Of a stretch of 64,000 nt of DNA, positions 1-9,685 are shown one piece after another. Source of the DNA: Amoebophrya sp. A120 (Eukaryota; Sar; Dinophyceae; Syndiniales; Amoebophryaceae); the NCBI GenBank assembly GCA_905178155.1, contig CAJINV010000022.1:793172-857171 (forward strand). The letters are read 5' to 3'. The position numbers and the translations under genes are program-made. The number at the start of each line of letters is the position of its first letter. Position 1 is the stretch's first letter. The notes below the pieces were generated by a model that was not told the DNA's origin, ran no database searches, and was given only the letters and a program-made list of their open reading frames with translations.

Positions 1-257
1 AATGTAAAAATGTCTGGGTCTGGAAGGATCCGAACTTGTCATGCAGATTTTACATGGCCCGTGACGTCTGTGATGTATTCCCTGGCATCACAGATTTTCC
101 GAGTGCTTATTGATGCCTATTCCGCATGACAAATGGCCTCCCCGCGTAGCAGCAACTGGACTCCTCTTGCTGGTCATGCAATACAGATTTTTCTAGAGTC
201 TAAAGGTAGCATCACAAGTTCCAACCCTTCCAGACCCAGACATTTTTACAGTTGATA
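1..257 (+). mobile_element. Introner, family A (left end cut by window)
   Basis: Inverted ends AAAATGTCTGGGTCTGGAAG (left) and its complement (right, 226-250), the right end closing with GATA at 257. The left terminal bases are missing at the window edge. The right flank starts GGGAT. Confidence 0.85.
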
Positions 258-702
258 GGGATTAACCACAAAGACTACCCATCAGGAACGCTATATGGAT
301 TGTAAAAATGTCTGGGTCTGGAAGATTGCCAGGTTTGTCATGCATATTTTGAATGACCCATGATGTCTGTGATGCATGCCCTAGCATCACAGATTTTTAG
401 AGGGCTTTGTGATGCCTCTACTGCATGAGAAATGCCCTCTTCACGTAGCACAGACTGGAGTCCTTCTGCTGGTCATGCAACACAAATTTTTTTAGAATCC
501 AGAGACAGCATTACAAGTTTAGAATCTTCCAGACCCAGACATTTTTACATTTGATACGCTACCTTGTGGCGCAAATCTGAGTGTAGTATTCGAAGCAGTG
601 TCTACTTTTCGTAGAACAAGCGTAAAGCAAAAGCCGGCGAGAGGCTGCAGCGTAGACAGGAAACACGAAAGAGCAACCGGTAACAAAAGAAAGAGAAATT
701 GA
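1..702 (+). CDS. 3' end of an unknown gene split by two introners
   Basis: Visible coding exons are 258-293 and 562-702, ending at TGA (700-702). Between and before them lie two family A introners (1-257 and 294-556). Removing the second with one copy of its duplication CGCTA (289-293, 557-561) gives one open frame of 58 codons starting Gly-Ile-Asn-His-Lys. The tail is basic, ending Lys-Arg-Lys-Arg-Asn. The 5' part lies outside the window. No family is recognised. The frame continuity across the element is the main evidence; the exon is short, so the call is moderate. Confidence 0.6.
294..556 (+). mobile_element. Introner, family A
   Basis: Starts TATGGATTG and ends CATTTGATA, with the family A inverted ends. 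Flanked by a perfect 5-bp duplication CGCTA (289-293 and 557-561). The two half-elements are themselves imperfect inverted copies rich in 'gcatgaca' and 'catcacaga' motifs. Confidence 0.9.
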
Positions 703-1549
703 TAAAGAAATAAAGCAGCTTCTCCTACTAGTGAACAGAGTAATAATATTACGCTGCTTAATACTAGTAGGAGGTAGTAGTAGTAGTAGTAGTAGTATTA
801 CCCAACAAAACGGGGCAAAACGATAATCAGAAGTAGATGCTATCTATTTATTATCGTTTGTAATATTGCTGCCGGAACCGCTATTTGCAGGAGTATTGCT
901 GCCGGAACCGCTATTATCGTTAGTATTTGTAGGAGTATAATATTATTATATTCCTACAAAGGCTTTCAAGTTTTCTCCTTTCACAAACCCTTCGCAGCAA
1001 GCAGCTTGATCAGCTTTCGTTTTTACAAAGCTTTCTATTCAGAAAAAGCTCGTCCTCCGCTCTTTTTTCGCAACAAAAAAAAGTAGTACAGTTTGTTTTA
1101 CCCTCTGTAAAAGGAAAAAGCTCGTCCTCCGCACTTTCTTCGCAACAAAAAAAAAAGTAGTACAGTTTGTTTTACCTTCTGTAAAAGTTTTAGACTTATT
1201 CAGCGTTTCTTTCAAATATAGGCCCTTTACAGCAAGACGTTTTTGCCCTTCTACCAGTTGTGTTTCATGTACGAGTCCAAAGTGGCTCTGTCATCTACTT
1301 CAAGCTGGTCTTTTTGTCAAACAAAGTAGCACTATCGTAGAACCAAAAGAAAGAAGACACAATCTTCAAACGGACTCAAGGTAAGGCACGTAAAAAATAA
1401 CAAAGAAACAGATGTAAAAACGTAGTTACAATTTTACTTTTGGCACTAAGCTCATATCATTTTCACGGTCAGCACCCACTTTTTTCAGAGACTTTGAACC
1501 CTTGACGCCGCGAGCGGGAAGGGGAAAGAAAGGTGGAAAGAAAGGGTGT
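703..1549. other. Intergenic, simple and tandem repeats
   Basis: Holds a (GTA)n run (about 773-796), a duplicated motif 'gtattgctgccggaaccgct' (865-910) and a tandem duplication of about 72 bp (1042-1113 and 1114-1188). No coding signal seen. Confidence 0.6.
1042..1188. repeat. Two-copy tandem repeat, ~72 bp
   Basis: The unit begins 'gaaaaagctcgtcctccgc' and ends 'ctctgtaaaag'. The second copy differs by a longer poly-A run and a few substitutions. Confidence 0.8.
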
Positions 1550-2010
1550 ATGTACCAAACACATCTGACAACTCTCGATCGCGACTACTTAGACGCACTC
1601 TATCGACGACGACTCCAGATGCTTACTCACCTCGTTGTGGCCGCGCATGCAGTTACTTGTCCTATGTACAACTTATAAATGAAGCAAGCAAACTTTTCAC
1701 ACTACTATTTCATTTTCCAGCTATAGTAGAGCAAATTTGAGCTTGCTTCTCTATCGGGTTTTGGCGAATTTCGCAGGATATCCAGTGTAGATCTTGTGAC
1801 TTTTTCCTTCCACCGACCGACGAGACAAGTCCTGTCGAAGAGTTTGAAGTGTGAGTAAAACAAAACCGTCCTTTCAGGTCGCCTTCTCACCAGTTTACGA
1901 GAGATACGACAGTGTTAGAATCTCAGCCACTCATTGAGCGATTTTTCGATCCCGGAACAACACCGCGAAAAGAAACTTATGCATCTGCAGTTGTCGAAAG
2001 AAGGATTTGA
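1550..2010 (+). CDS. Small unknown protein, three exons including a 27-nt intron (gene X)
   Basis: Proposed exons 1550-1651, 1777-1850 and 1878-2010 give 102 aa from ATG to TGA. Intron 1 is GT-AG (1652-1776). Intron 2 is only 27 nt (1851-1877), but it has a perfect GTGAGT donor and TTTCAG acceptor and keeps the frame, whereas reading through meets TGA at once. The protein has a CxxC pair (Cys-Arg-Ser-Cys) followed by an acidic stretch, and ends Val-Val-Glu-Arg-Arg-Ile. The last 106 nt of coding sequence (from 1905) are duplicated at 9686 beyond the retroelement, but only the copy here is joined to the 5' exons. No family is recognised. Confidence 0.5.
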
Positions 2011-2576
2011 TTTTTTTTTTTTTTTTGTTTTTGGTTTTTTCGTTTTTCCTGTGCTGATGTGAAGACGTTGAGAGCTGTCGGAACGGTTCAATCTACATCA
2101 ATTTTTGGTCGATGCACTGCCCTACCGTGAGCTACTTTAAGCGGCAGACCTTCTTCATCTCAGCTTCGCAAAACCTCAAAACCCTATTTCGATTGTGCGA
2201 TGTTGTTTTTTGTTTCTCTGACATCAGAATTCTTTTTTGTTAGCAAACGTGAAGATTGTATTTGTAATGCGAAACAGCAACTTTTTCCAAAAATACAACC
2301 ACGTGAAAGATGGAGAGAAGACAAATAACAAAATAATAATAAAGCAAAATAGAACCGTAGAACGTTGACACTGTGTTGCTGCGGACCCAAAGATGATTTT
2401 TCGACTGCGTCGTCGATGAACATCAGTTTTTAATTTTTTCAAAAAATTGCTTTTGTCTTGCAAATTCGATGCACTTTGGCATCTTGGTACAGCAGAGCTC
2501 TTTTTTCCTCTTCGCCATCATCTTCTTTCACCACCATTACAAATTCCACACCCGGCATGTGTGGGCAGTTATGCTT
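1905..2576. repeat. Left copy of ~670-bp direct repeat bracketing the retroelement
   Basis: Nearly identical to 9686-10353. The obvious difference is the length of a poly-T run near 2012-2026. It carries the 3' end of gene X, the X-Y intergenic region and the first 108 nt of gene Y. The gene X frame enters it without a break at 1905, so this copy appears to be the native left context. Confidence 0.85.
2469..2576 (+). pseudogene. 5' fragment of gene Y left of the retroelement
   Basis: Identical to the first 36 codons of the intact gene Y at 10246-10353. At 2577 the frame runs into the retroelement's 3' end and stops about 20 codons later. It is a by-product of the target duplication. Confidence 0.6.
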
Positions 2577-2697
2577 CTCGTCAAAAGTCCGTGCGTGAAT
2601 CCCCAAAGAAACCCGGGGCGGGTGGTATTTGGTTATTAAATCCCTACGATTCCGTTGGTTTTTGCTTGTTCTAGAACTCGGTCGCATGCTGCTGAAG

Positions 2698-5600
2698 CTA
2701 GAGAACGCGGTAGGCCTCGAGGAAGAAGTTGACGTAGCCGGCCCTGCTGCCCACTCCGAAGTTGGCCTCGTTCTCCCGGCCCTCGGCAGCCAGGCGGTCG
2801 TACGTCTCGTCGTTGCGGGCTTGCGGCATAAAATTGTACATACACTTCAACTCCGCCAGCGGCAGCGTGTTCAGCTTCGCCTCCGCAGTCAGGTCGTTCG
2901 AGTCCCAATCGAGGTCGTTTTGGAGATCGATTGGGATGATTGCACGCATATCCTCCTTGTTAACGAAGTCGTCGATGTGGTGGTTGCAAAAGTGCTGCTG
3001 TTGCTGCTGTTGTTGCTGCTGTGGGTTCACCGGTGGGTTGGTGGGTTTCGGGGTGGTCACCCCCGTCGAGCTGTTGGAATTTTCACACTTGTCCAACACT
3101 TTCCCCATCCTGTCCATGAGCTGCGTCATCACGGACTCTCCCTGGTCGACGCGGGAAGCGAGCTTGACCCGCTCGGTACGCTCATCGGAAATTTGTTGCT
3201 CCAGGGAATTAAACTTTTTCATCATTGCGTCCTTCAGGTCCGCAATTTCAGTGCTGTTGGTGTTGTTGGTGACGGGGTGGCTGCAGGAGGTGGTTGCGGA
3301 ATTGCAGGACGAAGAACCGGAAAGGTTGAAGTTCGGGATGGCCTTTCCCGTCGTTGCGGCAACTGCTGCCAAAATTCCGGTCTGCGTGTTCTGCATGATC
3401 TGCTCCCACTTCGCCTGGTCTTTTTTCTCCTGCTCCGCTTGTTTTTTCTCCTCTTTCCATTCCTCGTACTGGATGCGGCCATGGGCATCTTTTACTTTCT
3501 TGTAGAAGGCGTCGCTGTCGTAAAAATTATTGTTGTAGTTGCCACCGCCTTGTTGTTTGTTCTGCTTCCCGTTGCCGCTGGGGCCGCCCATCTTTTGTAA
3601 AATGGTGAGAGCGTGGATGAGGAACTGAACAGCGGGATTGTTTTTTAACTCGACAGAAGCTAGTAAATATCGCTTCAGGGTTTTGGGTGGGTAGTTGCGA
3701 AACCAGTTGGGCATCTCTCTCACCAGCTGCTGCAGTGCGTCGGCCTGCGTTCCGTTGGTTTGTACCAACCTGGTCACTCGCGCGACGAAACACGAGCGGC
3801 CATACTCAAAGTCGAACTTTGTGGGCACACGCAGGGCCGTGGGCTTTTGTGCGTTGGTGATGCGGATGCTGCCGTCACTCGTTATCTCGATCAACAGATC
3901 TAGCCAGTTGATGCGCGCAGACGACTTGTCTTCGTTTTCGAATGGAACACGGTATATCCCCCGCGTCTCCTTCGATAGACAGTCCGGGCAGAGGCTGAGG
4001 CTGATGCTCAGGACATCGTCCACGTAGCGGATGCGGATGGTGATGCTCTTGCTCTTGCGGCCGGCGCGGTGGTGGCGATCTTCATCGACACACAGGGTGA
4101 CGCTGGCGACGACTTTTGAACTATAGGCGCCGATTGGACTTCCCATGCCTTCGGGCAGTGCAAAAACTGCATCAGACCCGGTGGCGAAGTAGCGGAGGGC
4201 GCTGGTGACTTCCTCCAAAGTTCCCAACACGTCGGCCGGGCTCTTCTTGGAAAATCGTTTGACTTTGTCCCCCTTCGCGTGGTTGAGCAGATATTCGCAA
4301 TTGTCGCTGAAGACATCATGCGGAATTCGCTCGAAGAAGGACGTCGCGTCCTCGACGCTGAGCGCTACGGGTTCTTTTTGTCGTCCGCAACAGGTGCAGA
4401 CCGTTGGACTGTGCTCCGCTCCCATTTTTGCGGCCTGCTTTTTTAGGTCGCGGAACGCATCCAAAACTCGGTCCTTGGCTTTCGCTAAGTCGTTCAACTC
4501 GGAATGGTGCAGGTGGCGCTCCACCATGTCCATGACTTCCCAGTTGATATTTCGCAACCGCCTTTTGTTCGGACCTTTTACGGCCGAGACCATGGAGATT
4601 ATTTTTCTCCAGTGGTTGTGGCCCGAATCTAGCGACTTCGTGCATTTCAGTCGGCCGTCTTCAATGCACTTGGACTTTAGCGATGGGTAGAAGTAGGGCA
4701 ATTCCTTTATTGGCTGGAGCGGTATCGGCGTGGCTGTGATGCTTTTGTTGATCTTCGCCAAGATCGTGGGTCGCTCTTCTTTAATTTCAACCATATCAGC
4801 GCGCGCGGCCAGTATTAGAATGTTCCGGAACTCTTCAATTGGCGCGGTGAAGAAATTGTCCCGAGACTTGTCGTCGACGATGGGGATCACCCCGGCTGGC
4901 GCGCGGTGTTTGCAGAACCACTCGAAGTCCTTAAGTCCGTGGCCTAGGACCTCAGCGGCCTGCAGGTCGTTGGGCTGATTGCGGTTACTCTCTGCTTGCT
5001 TCCGTTTACACACTTTTTTGAGCTTTTTCAGCTGGTCGTTTACAAACGCGAGGTCAATCGCTGGTAGTGGGGCGCTCAGGACGCCGCTCGTGTTGTGTCG
5101 GATTAGCTCGTAGCGGGGTTCGCGGGGTTCCACGCCTTTCACGTGGACGCCCTTGGCTGCTTGTACGGAGGCGAGCAACATGGCCCGCAACCGCGGCCGC
5201 CGGAACCGGATGAGCGTGACCGACTTTCGTATGAACCTCTGGCACTCGTAGGACGAGCAAGACAACGCCGCGCCGAGTGCACGGCGCAACGCTGTAAGCT
5301 CGAACGGATGCCGCCAATACAACCGCACGCGCTCGCTGTTTGGGACTCCGGCCAAGTTCATGACGAACTTGGTCTTCCGTCGCACTCGCATGCGCAGCTT
5401 GTTCGAAAGGTTTTTCGAAGCAAGCCGCAGCACCTCGTACTCCGGGAATCGCATTCGGCCGCGCGCGTGGTACCGTAAAAAGACGGCATCTAGGTCATGC
5501 GGGCGCTCTCCTTTCCTAACCCTGTCCCGAATACACAGCCACTTGACTAGCAGTATATAGGAGCCGGGGTCGTAGATGTTGATGGGCGCGGTGGCATGCT

Positions 5601-6078
5601 GTTTGCTACGCAGCAGGTCATACGCCTCACTAAATGTACTCGCGCGCATTTCCTGTTGGGCCTGGTGTCGTTTCGTTTTTCTCAGCTCTAGTATGTACTT
5701 CGTGCTGACTGCGTCACTTTGCCGCAGTTGTTGTTGTTGTTGTTGGTGCTGTGTAGTCGTTGTTCTGTTACGGGACCGCCGCCTCCTCCTCTTGGCGGCT
5801 GGTCGTGGGCAGCTGGCGCTGGTGCTGTCGTTGTTGTTGGCACGCGGCCAAATAAGCAGAACTCCAAGCGAAACACCTACCATTTTTTCACCTGCAACAA
5901 GTGCAACGACTTGGATTCCCATCGTGATTTGGTGAGTAGGCGGATCCCTTCGGAACACAGAAAATAGAAGAAAGCGATAGCATGAGAGGCGTTTTTGGGG
6001 TATGTGTGTTGTGTAAATTGTGAAGGAAGCTGGCCCCCTTGCTTGAATTGCGAAACACGAAAAGCGAAAAAAATGCAA
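2698..6078 (-). CDS. Reverse transcriptase of Penelope-like element
   Basis: One open frame of up to 1126 aa. RT motifs in order: motif A around Asp577 (Val-Glu-Asp-Ala-Thr-Ser-Phe-Phe), motif B Met-Gly-Ser-Pro-Ile-Gly at about 645-650, and catalytic Tyr-Val-Asp-Asp at about 684-687, followed by Ile-Asn-Trp-Leu-Asp-Leu-Leu (motif D-like). All catalytic aspartates are present and no stop breaks the ORF, so it may be functional. An arginine-rich stretch and Gln tract lie near residues 90-120, a Cys-Thr-Cys-Cys cluster near 556, and a second Gln tract near 1020 before a conserved-looking acidic C-terminus. The true start is uncertain; the first ATG lies in low-complexity sequence. No GIY-YIG domain is fused to either end of this ORF. 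Confidence 0.9.
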   Translation of the reverse strand: MHFFRFSCFAIQARGPASFTIYTTHIPQKRLSCYRFLLFSVFRRDPPTHQITMGIQVVALVAGEKMVGVSLGVLLIWPRANNNDSTSASCPRPAAKRRRRRSRNRTTTTQHQQQQQQLRQSDAVSTKYILELRKTKRHQAQQEMRASTFSEAYDLLRSKQHATAPINIYDPGSYILLVKWLCIRDRVRKGERPHDLDAVFLRYHARGRMRFPEYEVLRLASKNLSNKLRMRVRRKTKFVMNLAGVPNSERVRLYWRHPFELTALRRALGAALSCSSYECQRFIRKSVTLIRFRRPRLRAMLLASVQAAKGVHVKGVEPREPRYELIRHNTSGVLSAPLPAIDLAFVNDQLKKLKKVCKRKQAESNRNQPNDLQAAEVLGHGLKDFEWFCKHRAPAGVIPIVDDKSRDNFFTAPIEEFRNILILAARADMVEIKEERPTILAKINKSITATPIPLQPIKELPYFYPSLKSKCIEDGRLKCTKSLDSGHNHWRKIISMVSAVKGPNKRRLRNINWEVMDMVERHLHHSELNDLAKAKDRVLDAFRDLKKQAAKMGAEHSPTVCTCCGRQKEPVALSVEDATSFFERIPHDVFSDNCEYLLNHAKGDKVKRFSKKSPADVLGTLEEVTSALRYFATGSDAVFALPEGMGSPIGAYSSKVVASVTLCVDEDRHHRAGRKSKSITIRIRYVDDVLSISLSLCPDCLSKETRGIYRVPFENEDKSSARINWLDLLIEITSDGSIRITNAQKPTALRVPTKFDFEYGRSCFVARVTRLVQTNGTQADALQQLVREMPNWFRNYPPKTLKRYLLASVELKNNPAVQFLIHALTILQKMGGPSGNGKQNKQQGGGNYNNNFYDSDAFYKKVKDAHGRIQYEEWKEEKKQAEQEKKDQAKWEQIMQNTQTGILAAVAATTGKAIPNFNLSGSSSCNSATTSCSHPVTNNTNSTEIADLKDAMMKKFNSLEQQISDERTERVKLASRVDQGESVMTQLMDRMGKVLDKCENSNSSTGVTTPKPTNPPVNPQQQQQQQQQHFCNHHIDDFVNKEDMRAIIPIDLQNDLDWDSNDLTAEAKLNTLPLAELKCMYNFMPQARNDETYDRLAAEGRENEANFGVGSRAGYVNFFLEAYRVL

Positions 6079-6131
6079 AGCCTATCCCTAACATAATTAA
6101 TATACTAAGCAAAGAGAAGGGGGAGGCGGCT

Positions 6132-6480
6132 CCCGAAATGCGAAACGCGAAAAGCGAAAAAGAAAAGGGCCCCAAGACAATGAACAGAGTAAGCAGAGAA
6201 AAAGCGGAAGCGACCCACGAAAAGCGAAGCGCGAAAAGCGAAGAAAGCGACCGGGGAAATCATTAGCGAGGGAGATAGAGAGAAACGAAAGCCGCCCCCG
6301 AAATGCGAAACGCGAAAAGCGAAAAAGAAAAGGGCCCCAAGACAATGAACAGAGTAAGCAGAGAAAAAGCGGAAGCGACCCACGAAAAGCGAAGCGCGAA
6401 AAGCGAAGAAAGCGACCGGGGAAATCATTAGCGAGGGAGATAGAGAGAAACGAAAGCCGCCCCCGAAATGCGAAACGCGA
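6132..6480. repeat. 165-bp tandem repeat, about 2.1 copies
   Basis: Units start at 6132, 6297 and 6462 with 'cccgaaatgcgaaacgcg' and are almost identical. Each has internal 'cgaaaagcg' sub-repeats. The same core motif reappears inverted at 8700-9020. Confidence 0.9.
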
Positions 6481-7154
6481 AAAACGGGAGCAGCCGGCTG
6501 GCTTTGTTCCATCCACACGCAAACCCAGGCCAGTGCGGACCGCGGGCGCGTGCGCGAACGTTTTCAGGGGCCGGATTTTGCTCCGCGGGCGCCTCGCGGA
6601 GGGCGTCTGAAACGCATGCGGGCAAGACCGCCCCCTGCTTACTAACTTGGGCAAAAATATCACTCCTATGGGAAGCCTCCTCGCGTATGCGCCCGCTTGT
6701 CTTCAGACTTGGCTTCCTGCGTGGGCGCGCGTGCTGGAACATCTAGCGCGGCAATGGCTCAAAATCTAGGATGAGAGGATAGGGCCTAGCTACCTCTACG
6801 CAAAGAATGCGAGCGCGACTAGGACCCGGACCAATGTGCGGGGCGGATCTATACCTGTCGGAAAGATATTGAGTGGGGTATATAGCGCAAATGCATCGCG
6901 ATGTCGACACACCTACAGCACGGAGAAGACGAAGCGGGTTGAAAGCTTCTACCGCTGCTGACCGAAGCCATGCGCCGACCTTGGCCCCCCGGGGCGCAGA
7001 TGGTTTGGGTTAGCAGCGCAAGGGCCTCCGCTCATGGCCCTCCCCTTTCATCATTTCCAAGCACAACGAAGCGCAGGGGCTTGCGTGTTTCCTTCTGTTG
7101 GATGGTGAGAAGGCTGCGCGCGTTTACTTTCTCGAGCCACGCGCGGCCTTCTCG

Positions 7155-7780
7155 ACCTCCTTCGATCTCGCTCAGAGAAGGGCTAGCGCTGTTGCCCTGG
7201 CCACGGTAGCGCTAACTTTGCGACGCCACCGCTTCGCTTCGAGCACGATGGCGCCCAGGGCAGGCCCCTCATCTATTGACGAGGGGCCTGCGCTCTTTTC
7301 TTTGAACCACGAGCAGGCTCTCTTCTCATCTAATTCGTTTGCGCTTTTAGATGGGGTTGCTTGCTGCGGTGGACAAGGTCGCCGGCTTCTCGTCATTTTC
7401 CCAGCGCGCTGACTCGCATGGATTTGCTTCCATTGGTGGAGAAGAACGCGCGCGCTTTCGTTCGTCGATCTCCTTCGATCTCGCTCAAAGAAGGGCTAGG
7501 CCTGTTGCCATGGGCAAGGCAGCGCTAACTTTGCGGCGCCACCGCTTTCGAGCACGATGGCGCCAAGGGCAGGCCCCTCATCTATTGACGAGGGGCCTGC
7601 GCTCTTTTCTTCGAACCACGAGCAGGCTCTCTACTCATCTAATTCGCTTGCGCTTATAGATGGGGCTGCTTGTTGCGGTGGACAAGGTCGCCCCCTTCTC
7701 GTCATTTTTCTTGCGCGCTAATTCGCGCGGATTTGCTTCCATTGGTGGAGAAGAACGCGCGCGCTTTCATTCTCGAGCCA
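7155..7780. repeat. 313-bp tandem duplication with hairpin
   Basis: Copies begin near 7161 and 7474 ('ttcgatctcgctca'). Each contains the inverted pair 'aggcccctc'...'gaggggcct' around a 10-nt loop, able to form a stable hairpin. A (CA)n run lies at about 8021-8041. No convincing coding frame. Confidence 0.8.
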
Positions 7781-8699
7781 CGAGCGAGCCACCAGCGCCA
7801 GCCTGATGCACTTCGTTGGCGCTGGTGGGCGGGGTTAGTTTCTTTGTTGCTATGGCCCGGATCTTCCCGCGAAGCTGCCCGCGCGGTTTTGTGCTGCCGC
7901 TCGCGCCTCGAACACGGTGGGGGGCCTGGCGCCGTCCGACGGCTCTCCGAGGCGCCCATCGCTGCGCCCTGCTACAGTGGTGCGCCAGCCGGGAAGCTTC
8001 TCGCGATATTCATGGCGTGACACACACACACACGCACACAAACAGAAGCGCCCTCGCATGAGTGCCCAACTTTTTCGCCTCCGGCCTACGCTGCAGGGTG
8101 CCAGCCCCCTCTGGGGCTGCGGCTGGTGCGACCGGCCAAGGGCCCGCCGCGCCATTTTGCAGGCGCGGCACGGGCCAAACGCTGCGACTGGGATCCATGC
8201 CTCCGCTTTCCGCGCGCTCTCCCGGCCTCTCGCCCGGCCAAAAGTAAGACCGACGGGCGGGAGGGTGGTCAGCGTCGGTCTGCTGTGCGTGGGCGTACGT
8301 GCGAGCCGCGTGCCGGGCGACAATATCAAAACCAAGAGCCAACCCCCCCGGCCCCCGGCCTCTTAGAACTGGACGCACGCGGCTCCATGCGCATAAATGC
8401 GAAAGCTCGCGTATGTTGCTAGGTAGTGCGGGGGGGAGGGGGGGCCAGCGGAACCAACGCTCAAAGCGGAGCGGCGCCAATGTCTCTACTTAGTAAGGGA
8501 CGAGGGGCCTGCCTTCTTTTCTCGCCGCTTTTCGCGCTTGGCATTCGGAGGCGCTTCCGCTTTGTTTTCTCTCTTCTTACTCTACTCACCATCATGGAAC
8601 CCGCCCCGGCCGCTTTGTTGTTTTTCGCGTTTCGCGCCTCGGAGGCACTTCCGCTGTCCCTCTTTCTACGCTACTGATTAGCCACGGCGCCGCTTTGGC

Positions 8700-9020
8700 A
8701 TTGGCTTGGCGCTTTTCGCGTTTCGCATTTCGGAGGCGCTTCCACTCTCTCTCTCTCTCCCTCTCTTCTTCCTACTCTATTAACTCTCCACGGCCCCCCT
8801 TTGGTTTTTCGCGTTTCGCATTTCGGAGGCGCTTCCACTCTCTCTCTCTCTCCCTCTCTTCTTCCTACTCTATTAACTCTCCACGGCCCCCCTTTGGTTT
8901 TTCGCGTTTCGCATTTCGGAGGCGCCTCCGCTCTCTCTTTTCTTACTCTCCTGGCTCTCTACTGCCCTCCCTTGGTTTTTCGCTTTTCGTGTTTCGCATT
9001 TCGGAAGCGCTTCCGCCTTC
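8700..9020. repeat. 93-bp tandem repeat with CT microsatellite
   Basis: Copies of 'ttttcgcgtttcgcatttcg' followed by a (CT)n tract and 'cctactctattaactctcca' recur about every 93 bp (8801, 8894). The core is the inverse complement of the 6.1-6.5 kb repeat. Confidence 0.85.
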
Positions 9021-9070
9021 TCTATACTTAACTGGACAGATCTGCAATCCCTTCTAGGAAATTAGGTGAA

Positions 9071-9608
9071 TCACGGTGGTGCTCTGCTTATTTGGCCTCC
9101 TCCCTTGTTGTTGTTTCCTGCTGTTGTGTGGACGAGCGGGATCTCGGCCGCGCTGCAGTTGTGCACCTTGTTCTCCATCGTAGGTGAATACGAGGAGATC
9201 AGGTGGCTCTCTACCGCGCGCATGCTCGCGATCAGGCCGATTCGGATCACCATGAAGAACAACCGGCGGGCCCCATGGAACTTGTTTCGCTTTTTCCAGT
9301 TCTCATGGTGCTCGGTCCAGCGCTCCACCGGATGACGGAAAGTCGACCCAATGTAAAACCGCCAGGAGTTGTCGTACACGACATACACAACCAACCCCCT
9401 GCGTTTTGTCGTCCGCGTTTTTCGTGTCGGCAGCGCTGCGTTGGAGCTCCCGAAGGGTCTCCGGTTGGCGCTGTTCTGCCTCGACGAGGCGCAGGATGCG
9501 GGCGGCCTTCTTTTTTCCTGCCTCAGCGAACTGAAGCAATCGCGCGACCGCGTTGTTGGTCCATTGCAAGAACTTCGCGCGCCTCCGCGCGTTCTTGTGC
9601 TTCGCCAT
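9071..9608 (-). pseudogene. GIY-YIG endonuclease ORF of the retroelement, frame broken in a G-run
   Basis: A minus-strand frame starts at ATG (9608) with a basic, coiled-coil-like stretch (Met-Ala-Lys-His-Lys-Asn). At a run of five C on the plus strand (9395-9399) the frame must shift by one base to enter the nuclease domain. That domain (to 9071) shows Val-Val-Tyr then Phe-Tyr-Ile-Gly-Ser-Thr (GIY...YIG), the catalytic Arg in Pro-Val-Glu-Arg-Trp, and a downstream Glu in Ala-Val-Glu-Ser-His, as in the family. The break may be a one-base slip, a sequencing error, or programmed frameshifting. It is about 3 kb upstream of the RT. Confidence 0.7.
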
Positions 9609-9685
9609 GCTGCTCGTGTCGTCGCTGTTTATGCTCGGGGCGCCGTAAGATGTATTTCAATCCCGGAAGTGCCTGCGAGCTTGTC

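Larger units (their letters stand above)
2577..9685 (-). mobile_element. Penelope-like retroelement (GIY-YIG + reverse transcriptase)
   Basis: A 7.1-kb insertion read on the minus strand. Its 5' end is near 9685 with a GIY-YIG nuclease ORF (9608-9071), then about 3 kb of GC-rich tandem repeats, then a reverse transcriptase ORF (6078-2698) and a short 3' tail. RT plus GIY-YIG nuclease is the combination that defines Penelope-like elements. An upstream (N-terminal side) nuclease is the permuted order described for the Chlamys and Naiad types. It is bracketed by a ~670-bp direct repeat of host sequence. The alternative reading, that the direct repeats are the element's own pseudo-LTRs, is less likely because host gene frames cross their outer edges. 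Confidence 0.75.

Noticed and set aside
2184-2463. Two 79-aa minus-strand frames, repeated exactly at 9961-10240
   Set aside because: They lie in the duplicated X-Y intergenic region antisense to the start of gene Y; identity between copies reflects the recent duplication, not selection.
6970-8500. Multiple 70-160-aa frames within the retroelement's middle
   Set aside because: GC-rich tandem duplications open in several frames at once; no conserved motif and no codon preference.
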